Source: Flavobacteriales bacterium (GTDB lineage Bacteria; Bacteroidota; Bacteroidia; Flavobacteriales; Flavobacteriaceae). From it: a DNA stretch of 14,165 bases. This document shows, piece after piece, positions 1 to 6,604 of this stretch. The stretch lies in assembly GCA_002747735.1 (NCBI GenBank), contig PDQE01000072.1:1-14165 (forward strand). Direction: 5' to 3'. Numbering within the stretch: the stretch's first letter is position 1; each line of letters opens with the position of its first letter. The translations under genes were made by a program, and so were the position numbers. The notes under the pieces are model-generated. The model had not been told where the DNA came from. It worked only from the letters and a program-made list of their open reading frames with translations, and searched no databases.

Positions 1-720
1 TTCCAGATGTTTTTCCGGCGTTTTGGCATCTTGCCAACAATCCATAGGACCACCAACAATACCTTCAAAAACCATAATTTCACAAGGACCTGAAATCGTC
101 TCAGCAGGGAAAACAAAGTACTCACCTACACCCGGAATCAAATTGAAAGACACTCTGGAAAAAGGTTTGTTTGGTTTCATCCCATGAACATATGTTAATG
201 CTAATGCTCTCATTGGCTTATCATACATACATTTTTCATCATCACGCTCAAACATCCTAACAATATCACCTTTACCCGCAGCCAAAATTGTCAAATCATT
301 TTGAGATGCAATACCATCTAAATCTTCTTTTTCTATATTTTGATAGACCATTTTTCCACCGTTTTCTTCAAAAACTTCTATAAGTTTAGGCATTTTAATG
401 CGTTGATCTACAGATTGTGCATTTGCATCTATTTTAGCTGCCCAACTAAATAATTTTTCCCCGGGTACTTCAGGGTTTGGAACTGTTAATCCAATACCTT
501 CTACAGGCGGACATGTTTCATCCCATAAATTAATTCCTATTTCCCTTTCGTTTTGCAAAGCAATATCAAACATACATTGACTTGATGTTACTCTACCATT
601 TAAAATTTCTTCTGGTGTACGATTGCTGTAAATAGTAATATCGTATCCTTTTTTTACTAGTCCAATTCCTAGCTGTAATCCTGATTGGCCTGCACCAATA
701 ATTGCTATTTTTCTTGACAT
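1..720 (-). CDS. StyA/IndA-type FAD-dependent monooxygenase (3' end outside window)
   Basis: The first 240 codons are open with no stop, starting at the ATG read from 720 to 718 and running off the left edge. The protein begins with a Rossmann FAD-binding motif, GAGQSG at residues 9-14, followed by the strand ITIYSNRTPEE. A second conserved stretch, LTILAAGKGD, lies near 163-172, and YDKPMRALAL near 186-195 resembles the FEKPQRAL segment of styrene monooxygenase StyA. Family members are about 410 residues, so some 170 are missing here. StyA and the indole oxygenase IndA are the epoxidase halves of two-component systems that take reduced FAD from a separate NADH:flavin reductase (StyB type). 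No reductase lies in this window. The gene follows the dehydrogenase by 24 bases and is probably co-transcribed with it. Family placement is from recalled alignment; the substrate (indole, styrene-like or other aromatic) is inference. Confidence 0.82.
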   Translation of the reverse strand, partial: MSRKIAIIGAGQSGLQLGIGLVKKGYDITIYSNRTPEEILNGRVTSSQCMFDIALQNEREIGINLWDETCPPVEGIGLTVPNPEVPGEKLFSWAAKIDANAQSVDQRIKMPKLIEVFEENGGKMVYQNIEKEDLDGIASQNDLTILAAGKGDIVRMFERDDEKCMYDKPMRALALTYVHGMKPNKPFSRVSFNLIPGVGEYFVFPAETISGPCEIMVFEGIVGGPMDCWQDAKTPEKHLE

Positions 721-744
721 AATTTTACTTTATTTAATTGTTTT

Positions 745-1533
745 TTAGTGATTCATTAGTAATGGCATTAACGGATAATGCTGTTCCGGCCCCATGGCAC
801 TATACCCGCCATCTACAACAGTTTCAGCCCCCGTCATATAAGACGCCGCTTCAGAAGCCACAAAAGCCACTGCATTAGCCACCTCTTCTCCATCCGCAAC
901 TCTACCCATTAAATTATAAGGCTCAGATACTTTATTAGCGTGTTGCCTGTTATCGCCTGTTAACCCTTCAAAAGGGTCTGACCAAATATGCCCTAGACGA
1001 ACCATATTTACACGAATACCATCTTGTGCATATTCTACAGCTTGTGTTTTGGTTAAATGTAGCATTGTAGCTTTTGACACCGGATAAGCCCAACGCTGAA
1101 TATGAGGAAAGACTCCGGAAACAGACCCTATATTTATAATATTACCTTTGCTTTTCTTTAAATGAGGACGTGCTAATTCGCCTAAAATAGCCACAGATAC
1201 CGCATTTACATTTAAGGTTTGCAACCATACTTCACGGGATGTCTTAGCACCTTCATCTCCATAAGAACACGCATTATTAATCAATACATCTATTTTTCCA
1301 AAAGCATTTAAGGTCTTAGCAATAAGTTTTTCACAATCTGCATCTACAGAAATATCTGTATTCACGTACAAGGCATTATCACCCAATAATTGCTGTGCTG
1401 CAACACCTTTTTCTTGTGTTTTGTCTGCAATAACCACTTTAGCCCCTAATGCCACTAACTTTTTACATATCTCTAAACCTATGGATGCTGCCCCTCCGGT
1501 TACAATGCAAACTTTACTTTCTAAATTAATCAT
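745..1533 (-). CDS. Short-chain dehydrogenase/reductase (SDR), classical type
   Basis: A 262-residue classical SDR, an NAD(P)-dependent alcohol/diol dehydrogenase. Visible landmarks are the TGGAASIG nucleotide-binding motif at 12-19, an Asp at 37 at the end of strand 2 (favouring NAD over NADP), NNA at 86-88, the catalytic Asn in the LNVN segment (about 110), Ser137, and the Tyr150-Lys154 pair in YPVSK. The C-terminus carries the usual family TGAETVVDGGYS stretch. Length is normal. It is the first gene leftwards from the divergent region and precedes the StyA-like monooxygenase by 24 bases. In characterised indole clusters (iif/ind type) an SDR oxidises the hydroxylated product of the flavin monooxygenase; a comparable role here is inference. 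The specific substrate cannot be named. Confidence 0.9.
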   Translation of the reverse strand: MINLESKVCIVTGGAASIGLEICKKLVALGAKVVIADKTQEKGVAAQQLLGDNALYVNTDISVDADCEKLIAKTLNAFGKIDVLINNACSYGDEGAKTSREVWLQTLNVNAVSVAILGELARPHLKKSKGNIINIGSVSGVFPHIQRWAYPVSKATMLHLTKTQAVEYAQDGIRVNMVRLGHIWSDPFEGLTGDNRQHANKVSEPYNLMGRVADGEEVANAVAFVASEAASYMTGAETVVDGGYSAMGPEQHYPLMPLLMNH

Positions 1534-1812
1534 GCTAATTCTTTTAAATAAAATTAAATTTAATAATATTGAATGGAGCGAATATATAAAATATTTGATA
1601 ATTTAAAAATAAAATTGCATTTAATTTTGTTTTTATTTTCTATTAAGGTAATAATATGGTACATTTATCGCCATAAAATAAGACAATAACACAGTACAAG
1701 TAACACCTTATATATTATACGAAAACAAATATTTTATTAATTATTTTTAATTATTTTGAATTAATTTTGTTTAAATTGAATAAAAAAGTTACTTTTACCA
1801 AAAAGAAAATAG
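1534..1812. promoter_or_regulatory. Divergent regulatory region between the two catabolic operons
   Basis: This very AT-rich stretch separates the leftward dehydrogenase/monooxygenase pair from the rightward nitrilase operon and holds no convincing gene. It must contain promoters for both sides. A short inverted repeat, TATGG (1655-1659) and CCATA (1671-1675), separated by 11 bases, lies near its middle and might be an operator for the IclR regulator encoded downstream, but five-base arms in AT-rich DNA are weak evidence. No perfect TAnnTTTG box was found on the minus strand. The best near-match is at 1726-1733 (AATATTTG read on the minus strand). Confidence 0.4.
1767..1797 (+). promoter_or_regulatory. 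Candidate promoter of the nitrilase operon
   Basis: TACTTTTA at 1790-1797 matches seven of eight positions of the Bacteroidota -7 consensus TAnnTTTG. A TTG at 1767-1769 lies 20 bases upstream, in the range expected for the -33 element. The box stands 15 bases before the nitrilase ATG at 1813. The same ACTTTTRCC string occurs at the promoter-like site before the IclR gene (5617-5626), which makes chance less likely. Confidence 0.4.
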
Positions 1813-2784
1813 ATGCACACTATAGATAACCTAAATAAATTTAAAGCCGCTGCTATACAAGCAAGCCCGGTATTTTTAAACACAAAGGCCACCATAGAAA
1901 AAGCCTGCTCCCTTATTAAAGAAGCAGCCTCTAATGGTGCTACGCTTATTGCTTTTCCTGAAGTTTTCATCTCTGCATACCCTTATTGGAATTGGCTACT
2001 AAACCCAATTGAAGGCAGTAAATGGTTTAAAAAACTATACCTAAATGCCATAACCACAGACAATGAAGATTTAAAACTGATTTTTAAAGCTGCCAAGAAA
2101 AATAAGTGTAATGTAGTTATCGGCATGAACGAAAAAGACCCTGTTAAACCCGGCACATTATATAACACTAACCTTATCATATCTGATGAAGGAAAATTAC
2201 TAGGAAAACACAGAAAACTTGTGCCTACGTGGGCAGAAAAATTAACATGGACAGGTGGAGACGGCTCTTCATTAAAAGTGCATCCAACCTCTATTGGTCC
2301 ATTAGGCACTTTAGCCTGTGGAGAAAACACCAATTCACTGGCTAGATTTACCCTTCTTGCCCAAGGCGAACTTGTACACGTTGCCAATTATATAAGTTTA
2401 CCAGTGGCACCAACAGACTACAACATGTCCGAAGCCATAAAGATACGGGCTGCCGCACATTCTTTTGAAGGTAAATTATACACCGTAGTCTCTTGTTCTG
2501 CTATAAGTGAAGAAATCATTCAACTTTTTGAAAAGGAAGCACCTGATTGTAGAGCACTATTTAAAAGAAAGAACAGTTCATTTTCAGGCTTTATAGACCC
2601 TAACGGACAAGTAATAGGGGATTCACTGATAGATGAAGAAGGTATAGCCTATGCAGAAATTGATTTAGAAAATTGTATTCAGCCCAAACAAATGCACGAT
2701 ATTATCGGGCACTATAATCGTTTTGACATTTTTGATTTAAGAGTTAACAACCAACCCATAAAAGCAGTAAACATAAAAGATTAA
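1813..2784 (+). CDS. Nitrilase (carbon-nitrogen hydrolase family, nitrilase branch)
   Basis: A 323-residue nitrilase-superfamily enzyme. The catalytic set is visible: Glu50 in FPEVFISAYPYW, Lys135 in KHRKLVPTW, Glu142 two residues after that motif, and Cys169 in LACGENTNSLARF. The FISAYPYW and HRKLVPT motifs and the C-terminal GHYNRFDIF segment (299-307) point to the true nitrilase branch (R-CN to R-COOH plus ammonia) rather than the amidase or beta-ureidopropionase branches. The residue after Cys169 is Gly instead of the Trp of most studied nitrilases (CWE). It is the first gene of the rightward operon, 18 bases before the cupin gene, so its product is likely an intermediate or side-branch of the same aromatic pathway. 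Action on an amide or imine intermediate is an alternative. Substrate unknown. Confidence 0.88.
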   Translation: MHTIDNLNKFKAAAIQASPVFLNTKATIEKACSLIKEAASNGATLIAFPEVFISAYPYWNWLLNPIEGSKWFKKLYLNAITTDNEDLKLIFKAAKKNKCNVVIGMNEKDPVKPGTLYNTNLIISDEGKLLGKHRKLVPTWAEKLTWTGGDGSSLKVHPTSIGPLGTLACGENTNSLARFTLLAQGELVHVANYISLPVAPTDYNMSEAIKIRAAAHSFEGKLYTVVSCSAISEEIIQLFEKEAPDCRALFKRKNSSFSGFIDPNGQVIGDSLIDEEGIAYAEIDLENCIQPKQMHDIIGHYNRFDIFDLRVNNQPIKAVNIKD

Positions 2785-2802
2785 TCACAAAAAAGTACCA
2801 CC

Positions 2803-3921
2803 ATGGAAACAAACATCTACAGCAATGAAATCTACGGAAGATCTAGAGTAAAAGACAACAAGGAGTTGCAACAATACTACAAAGATCTGGAAAAAATGGA
2901 CACTGGAGCTTTATGGACGGTAGCCAATGACATTGAACCTTGGGAACCACATACCATCTCTGCCCCTATGTTTTGGGATTATGACAAACTCAGACCTTAT
3001 GTGTTGGAAGCAGCACGTTTAGTAACTCCCGGAGATGCTGGCAGGCGTGTAGTATATCTGCAAAACAAAAATAGAATTAAAGAAAAAGCAGCTGTAGGCT
3101 GGTTGTATGCCGGTATTCAGATTACACAACCGGGAGAGTTTACTCCGGCACACAGACACGTAGCTTCTGCACTTCGCTTTATTATGGAAGGTGATAAAGG
3201 ATATACCATTGTAAACGGAAATAAAATAGATTTAGAAGCCAGAGATTTTGTAATTACCCCAAATGGCACCTGGCATGAGCATGGAGTTGCAAAAGACGGA
3301 AAAACCTGTATTTGGATGGATGGACTAGACATTCCGCTTGCCAATGCCTTGGAAGCTAATGATTATGCCGTATTGGATGAAGATTCAGGCGGACAAGAAG
3401 AAGTTGTACCCAGAAACTACTCGCCAAACCGTTACTCACAAGCAGGAGTAATTCCTATGGATGAGAAATGGAATAACCCCTACTCTCCAATGTTTAAATA
3501 CCCTTGGAAAACCACCCAAAAAGCATTACAAAATATGGCAAAAGTAAGTAAAGGATCTGAGTATGACGGCTTTTTAATGCGTTATGCAGACCCTGTAACC
3601 GGCGGACACCCAATGCAAACCATGGGAGCCAGTATGCAAATGCTACCTCCAAAAATGCATACCAAAGCACACAAACATACCGGATCATTTATGTTTCAGG
3701 TGGCTAAAGGGCAAGGAGCCGTAATCATTGACGGAAAACGTTATGATTTTAAAGAAAAAGACATGTTCTGCATTCCGTCTTGGTTATACCATGAATTTAT
3801 TAACACCTCATCAACAGAAGAATTGTACCTGTTTAATTTTAATGATTTACCAACTATTGAAAAATTAAATTATTACCAAGAAAAAGCTCATCCGGAAGGA
3901 CATCAAAAAGTAACCGCATAA
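2803..3921 (+). CDS. Gentisate 1,2-dioxygenase-like double-cupin ring-cleavage dioxygenase
   Basis: A 372-residue bicupin protein of the gentisate/salicylate/1-hydroxy-2-naphthoate dioxygenase family, Fe(II) enzymes that open the ring between the carboxyl- and hydroxyl-bearing carbons. The first cupin carries the metal ligands His117, His119 (PAHRH) and His158 (WHEHG), matching the three-His site of bacterial gentisate dioxygenases. The second carries His290, His292 (AHKH) and His330 (YHEF), preceded by the family hallmark DPVTGGHPMQT (263-273). It lies 18 bases after the nitrilase and 11 before the FAH hydrolase. With the latter and the maleate isomerase it forms a lower pathway in which a gentisate-type substrate would yield a maleylpyruvate-type product. 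Related enzymes accept salicylate, nitrosalicylate or aminosalicylate, so gentisate itself is only the default guess. Confidence 0.85.
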   Translation: METNIYSNEIYGRSRVKDNKELQQYYKDLEKMDTGALWTVANDIEPWEPHTISAPMFWDYDKLRPYVLEAARLVTPGDAGRRVVYLQNKNRIKEKAAVGWLYAGIQITQPGEFTPAHRHVASALRFIMEGDKGYTIVNGNKIDLEARDFVITPNGTWHEHGVAKDGKTCIWMDGLDIPLANALEANDYAVLDEDSGGQEEVVPRNYSPNRYSQAGVIPMDEKWNNPYSPMFKYPWKTTQKALQNMAKVSKGSEYDGFLMRYADPVTGGHPMQTMGASMQMLPPKMHTKAHKHTGSFMFQVAKGQGAVIIDGKRYDFKEKDMFCIPSWLYHEFINTSSTEELYLFNFNDLPTIEKLNYYQEKAHPEGHQKVTA

Positions 3922-3932
3922 TAAATAAAAAA

Positions 3933-4844
3933 ATGAAATTAGTAAGTTATAGAAAAACCATAGAGTCTGAAATAAGAGCCGGTATAGTACAAGACGGCCT
4001 TATTATTGATTTACAAAGTTTAGGAAATTGTATTGGAACAGATTTACCCTCAACCATGTTAGCCTTTATAGACATGGGCATAGAGGTTGTAAAAGCAGTA
4101 GCAGAAAGTCTAAAAGACTTACCACCACTACAAAAAGCAGCTATAAGTATTGCATACAGCAATGCCATTATAACAGCTCCCATACCTAAACCGCGTAAAA
4201 ATATATTTGGAATTGGATTAAATTATACAGAACATGTAGCAGAATCTGCCCGTTCTTTAGACACTGCTAAAGAATTGCCTCAAAAATGTGTCATCTTTGC
4301 CAAACCCCCAACAACGGTTATAGGGCCAAATGATGCTATAAAGCATTTTGCCAATATTACACAACAAATGGATTGGGAAGGAGAACTGGGTGTTATTATA
4401 GGTAAAAAAGCACAGCAAGTTACTAAAAAGGAGGCTCTGGATTATGTCTTTGGATATACCATTATAAATGACATAAGTGCAAGAGACTGCCGTAGATCCG
4501 GACAGTGGATTGTTTCTAAAGGACAAGATACGTATGCACCCATGGGTCCCTGCATTGTAACCGCTGATGAACTGACTGACCCACATAACTTACAAATTAT
4601 AACCAAAGTTAATGGTGTTGAAAAACAAAACGGCAATACCAAATATATGCTGTTTAATGTAAATGCTATTATTGAAGATATTAGCGAAGGAATGACCTTA
4701 GAACCCGGTGATATTATTGCCACAGGCACTCCTGCCGGCGTGGGTGCCGGAAGAGAACCACAAGAATGGATGTGGCCGGGTGATACGGTAGAAGTAAGTA
4801 TTGATACGATTGGTAACTTAAAAAATTACATTGTAAAAGGATAA
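3933..4844 (+). CDS. Fumarylacetoacetate hydrolase-family protein, probable maleylpyruvate/acylpyruvate hydrolase
   Basis: A 303-residue FAH-family hydrolase with an N-terminal cap region (about 1-80) and the catalytic mixed-beta fold from about 88. The divalent metal ligands are Glu149 and Glu151 in DWEGELG and Asp180 in NDISARD. His101 in NYTEHVAE and Lys196 in IVSKGQD fit the catalytic positions, and the ATGTPAGVG motif (253-261) is typical. Family members cleave C-C bonds of fumarylacetoacetate, acylpyruvates, or fumaryl- and maleylpyruvate. Placed between a gentisate-dioxygenase-like gene and a maleate isomerase, direct cleavage of maleylpyruvate to maleate and pyruvate is the most economical role (inference). 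The start follows the dioxygenase stop by 11 bases; no glutathione-dependent maleylpyruvate isomerase is present. Confidence 0.87.
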   Translation: MKLVSYRKTIESEIRAGIVQDGLIIDLQSLGNCIGTDLPSTMLAFIDMGIEVVKAVAESLKDLPPLQKAAISIAYSNAIITAPIPKPRKNIFGIGLNYTEHVAESARSLDTAKELPQKCVIFAKPPTTVIGPNDAIKHFANITQQMDWEGELGVIIGKKAQQVTKKEALDYVFGYTIINDISARDCRRSGQWIVSKGQDTYAPMGPCIVTADELTDPHNLQIITKVNGVEKQNGNTKYMLFNVNAIIEDISEGMTLEPGDIIATGTPAGVGAGREPQEWMWPGDTVEVSIDTIGNLKNYIVKG

Positions 4845-4848
4845 GATA

Positions 4849-5607
4849 ATGACTACTAAAAAACTATATAGAATTGGGCAGATTGTGCCCAGTTCTAACA
4901 TAACCATGGAAACCGAAATACCCGCCATGTTTAGATCAAGAGAAACTATCTCTCCTGAGCGTTTTACTTTTCATTCTGCCAGAATGCGAATGAAAAAAGT
5001 TACTAAAGAAGAATTGGCCGCCATGGATGCGGCATCAGATGTATGTGCTACAGAATTATCTGATGCCCATGTAGATGTAATGGGATATGCATGCTTGGTA
5101 GCTATTATGGCCATGGGCAAAGGCTATCATTGTGTTTCTCAAGACAGATTACACCAAAAAACAATAGAAAACGGCTATCCTACACCCATTGTAACCAGTG
5201 CAGGTGCTTTGGTGGAAGGGCTAACAGCACTGGGAGTTAAAAATATTGCTGTTATTGCTCCTTATATGAAACCTTTAACTAAAATGGTAGTAGAATATAT
5301 TGAAGACCAAGGATTTACAGTTAAAGATTATATTGCTTTAGAAGTAGCGGACAATCTTGAGGTAGCGGCTTTAAATCCCGAGAATTTAAAATCAATTTAT
5401 AAGGATTTAAATCTTGATGGTGTAGAAGCTATTGTTTTATCTGCCTGTGTGCAAATGCCTTCTTTACCGGCTGTACAAGCCGTACAAGATGAAGTAGGTT
5501 TACCAGTTACCACCGCAGCCATTTGTACCACATATAAAATGCTGAAAGAGTTGCGGTTAGACACAAAAGTACCTAATTCCGGTGCCTTACTATCCGGTAA
5601 ATACTAA
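4849..5607 (+). CDS. maiA: Maleate cis-trans isomerase (Asp/Glu racemase superfamily)
   Basis: A 252-residue protein closely resembling maleate isomerases of nicotinate degradation. It has the N-terminal RIGQIVPSSNITMETE motif (8-23) and the two active-site cysteines, Cys82 in GYACLVAIMAMG and Cys200 in VLSACVQMPSLPA, at the same numbers as the catalytic pair of the Pseudomonas putida enzyme as I recall it. The enzyme converts maleate to fumarate via a covalent succinyl-cysteine intermediate, delivering carbon to the TCA cycle. It starts four bases after the hydrolase stop, and an AAAAGGA ribosome-binding sequence at 4835-4841 overlaps that gene's end, so the two are translationally close. 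Arylmalonate decarboxylases share the fold but usually keep one cysteine; two cysteines favour isomerisation. This is the gene that best fixes the pathway's end product. Confidence 0.9.
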   Translation: MTTKKLYRIGQIVPSSNITMETEIPAMFRSRETISPERFTFHSARMRMKKVTKEELAAMDAASDVCATELSDAHVDVMGYACLVAIMAMGKGYHCVSQDRLHQKTIENGYPTPIVTSAGALVEGLTALGVKNIAVIAPYMKPLTKMVVEYIEDQGFTVKDYIALEVADNLEVAALNPENLKSIYKDLNLDGVEAIVLSACVQMPSLPAVQAVQDEVGLPVTTAAICTTYKMLKELRLDTKVPNSGALLSGKY

Positions 5608-5624
5608 AATTATTAGTACTTTTG
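5602..5624 (+). promoter_or_regulatory. Promoter -7 box overlapped by an inverted repeat, upstream of the IclR gene
   Basis: TACTTTTG at 5617-5624 is a perfect match to the Bacteroidota -7 consensus TAnnTTTG. A perfect six-base inverted repeat, TACTAA (5602-5607) and TTAGTA (5613-5618), spans the maleate isomerase stop codon and overlaps the first two bases of this box. It could be an operator for autoregulation or a weak hairpin separating isomerase and regulator transcripts. No clear TTG -33 element was seen at the expected distance. The first ATG follows the box by only seven bases, so the transcript would be nearly leaderless. Confidence 0.5.
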
Positions 5625-5631
5625 CCTATCT

Positions 5632-6419
5632 ATGATGGAAACAAATAAAAAAAAAACGGCATACAGTCTATTAGTGTTGGCTTTTCAATATTAAGCGTTA
5701 TGCTAAAATCGCCACACCCTTTACCTCTGAAAGAAATTTCAGAAAAAAGTGGTTTATCTCCCAGTAAAATACACTCCTATCTCGTTAGCTTTTTAGAGTT
5801 AAATGTGGTAGAGCAAAACAAAACCACCGGTTTTTACAGTCTGGGCAACTATTGTTTAAAACTAGGGCTTGGGTATCTAGATCAAGTAGGGTTGCTATCT
5901 GCATGCAAACCGGTTATGGAAGATTTAGCCCATGATTTAGGGCATACTGTATTTCTTGGGGTTTGGGGCAATAGAGGGCCAACCATTATAAACAGAGTAG
6001 ATGGTGCTTTTAGTCAAACTATTTTTGATTTGCGTATTGGCAGTGTTTTACCCTTACTGTCTTCTGCTTTGGGAAAAAATTTTGCCGCTCATTTACCAGA
6101 AACTCTAGTTCATCCTATGCTTATAGAAGAACTTGAAAAAAAAGGAGCTTCTGATGACTTCCCTAATGATCTGGCAGAAATTCAAAATAGATTAGAAAAA
6201 ATAAAACAACATGGTGTTAGCAAAAGCAGAGGGGGCATTTTATCTGATTATACCGCAATTTCTGCTCCTATCTTTGACTATTCCAATACCATTATAGCAG
6301 GTTTAACCATTATGGGAAGAATAAACCGATTGGATGACAGGTTAGACGGTAATGCAACTAAACTGTTAAAAAAAGCTGCTGCAAAAATATCTATAAGCAG
6401 AGGTTTTATTGCTTCCTAA
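5632..6419 (+). CDS. IclR-family transcriptional regulator, frame interrupted at an A10 tract
   Basis: From 5700 the frame is open for 239 codons, but the conserved family N-terminus GIQSISVGFSILSVM is encoded in that frame from 5658, before the first in-frame ATG. Going upstream the frame meets a TAA at 5646 and no usual start codon. Two tandem ATGs at 5632 and 5635 read METNKKK in the next frame and stop at 5692. Ten A residues (5647-5656) sit at the crossover; an eleventh A or a -1 slip gives METNKKKNGIQSI and a normal protein of about 262 residues. The winged helix runs to about 75 (KEISEKSGLSPSKIHSYLVSF), followed by the IclR effector domain. It follows the isomerase by 24 bases and most likely regulates the catabolic genes. 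Whether the frame change is slippage, phase variation, mutation or sequencing error cannot be decided here. Confidence 0.8.
5647..5656 (+). repeat. Homopolymeric A10 tract at the IclR frame junction
   Basis: Ten consecutive A residues lie in codons 6-9 of the reading frame that starts at 5632. Tracts of nine or more A residues are known sites of RNA polymerase slippage, -1 ribosomal slipping on AAA codons, and replication slippage. The tract sits precisely where the start-codon frame and the conserved-domain frame must be joined. Confidence 0.9.
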
Positions 6420-6571
6420 GCATTTATAAATTTTAGCGGTTTTTAAACTCAACCATTTGATTGGTGTAGCTATCCTTAAAACACTCACATTATGAAGTGT
6501 AATGAGCAGGTATATTCAGGTTTTGGCATTTTTTTTAATCTCAACTTCCCCCTCCTCCAAAACCCACCGGT

Positions 6572-6590
6572 TAGCAGGGTAAAACTGCTA
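6572..6590. terminator. Small hairpin between convergent iclR-type gene and recQ
   Basis: TAGCAG (6572-6577) and CTGCTA (6585-6590) form a perfect six-pair stem with a seven-base loop inside the 185-base convergent intergenic region. It lies 15 bases beyond the recQ stop on the minus strand. There is no T-run directly after it in either direction, so a terminator role is only suggested by position. The rest of 6420-6604 shows no gene. A T8 run at 6529-6536 has no clear stem before it. Confidence 0.25.
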
Positions 6591-6604
6591 CTACTGCCTA
6601 ATCA

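Noticed and set aside
1761..1970. 69-codon open frame on the minus strand over the nitrilase start
   Set aside because: It overlaps the conserved nitrilase N-terminus and the AT-rich promoter region. Its product shows no recognisable family and looks like an antisense shadow.
4849..5607. Arylmalonate decarboxylase or Asp/Glu racemase as the identity of the isomerase gene
   Set aside because: The VPSSNITMETE start, both cysteines at 82 and 200 and the end-to-end family blocks fit maleate isomerase better, as does its place after an acylpyruvate-type hydrolase.
5700..5702. ATG at 5700 as the true start of the IclR regulator
   Set aside because: Starting there drops the conserved GIQSISVGFSILSV helix of the winged-helix domain, which is plainly encoded upstream in the same frame. 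The promoter-like box also sits close to the ATGs at 5632/5635.
6481..6536. Rho-independent terminator after the regulator using the T8 run at 6529-6536
   Set aside because: The only nearby inverted repeat (ACACT 6481-6485 with AGTGT 6496-6500) is short and 28 bases from the T run, so no terminator hairpin abuts it.
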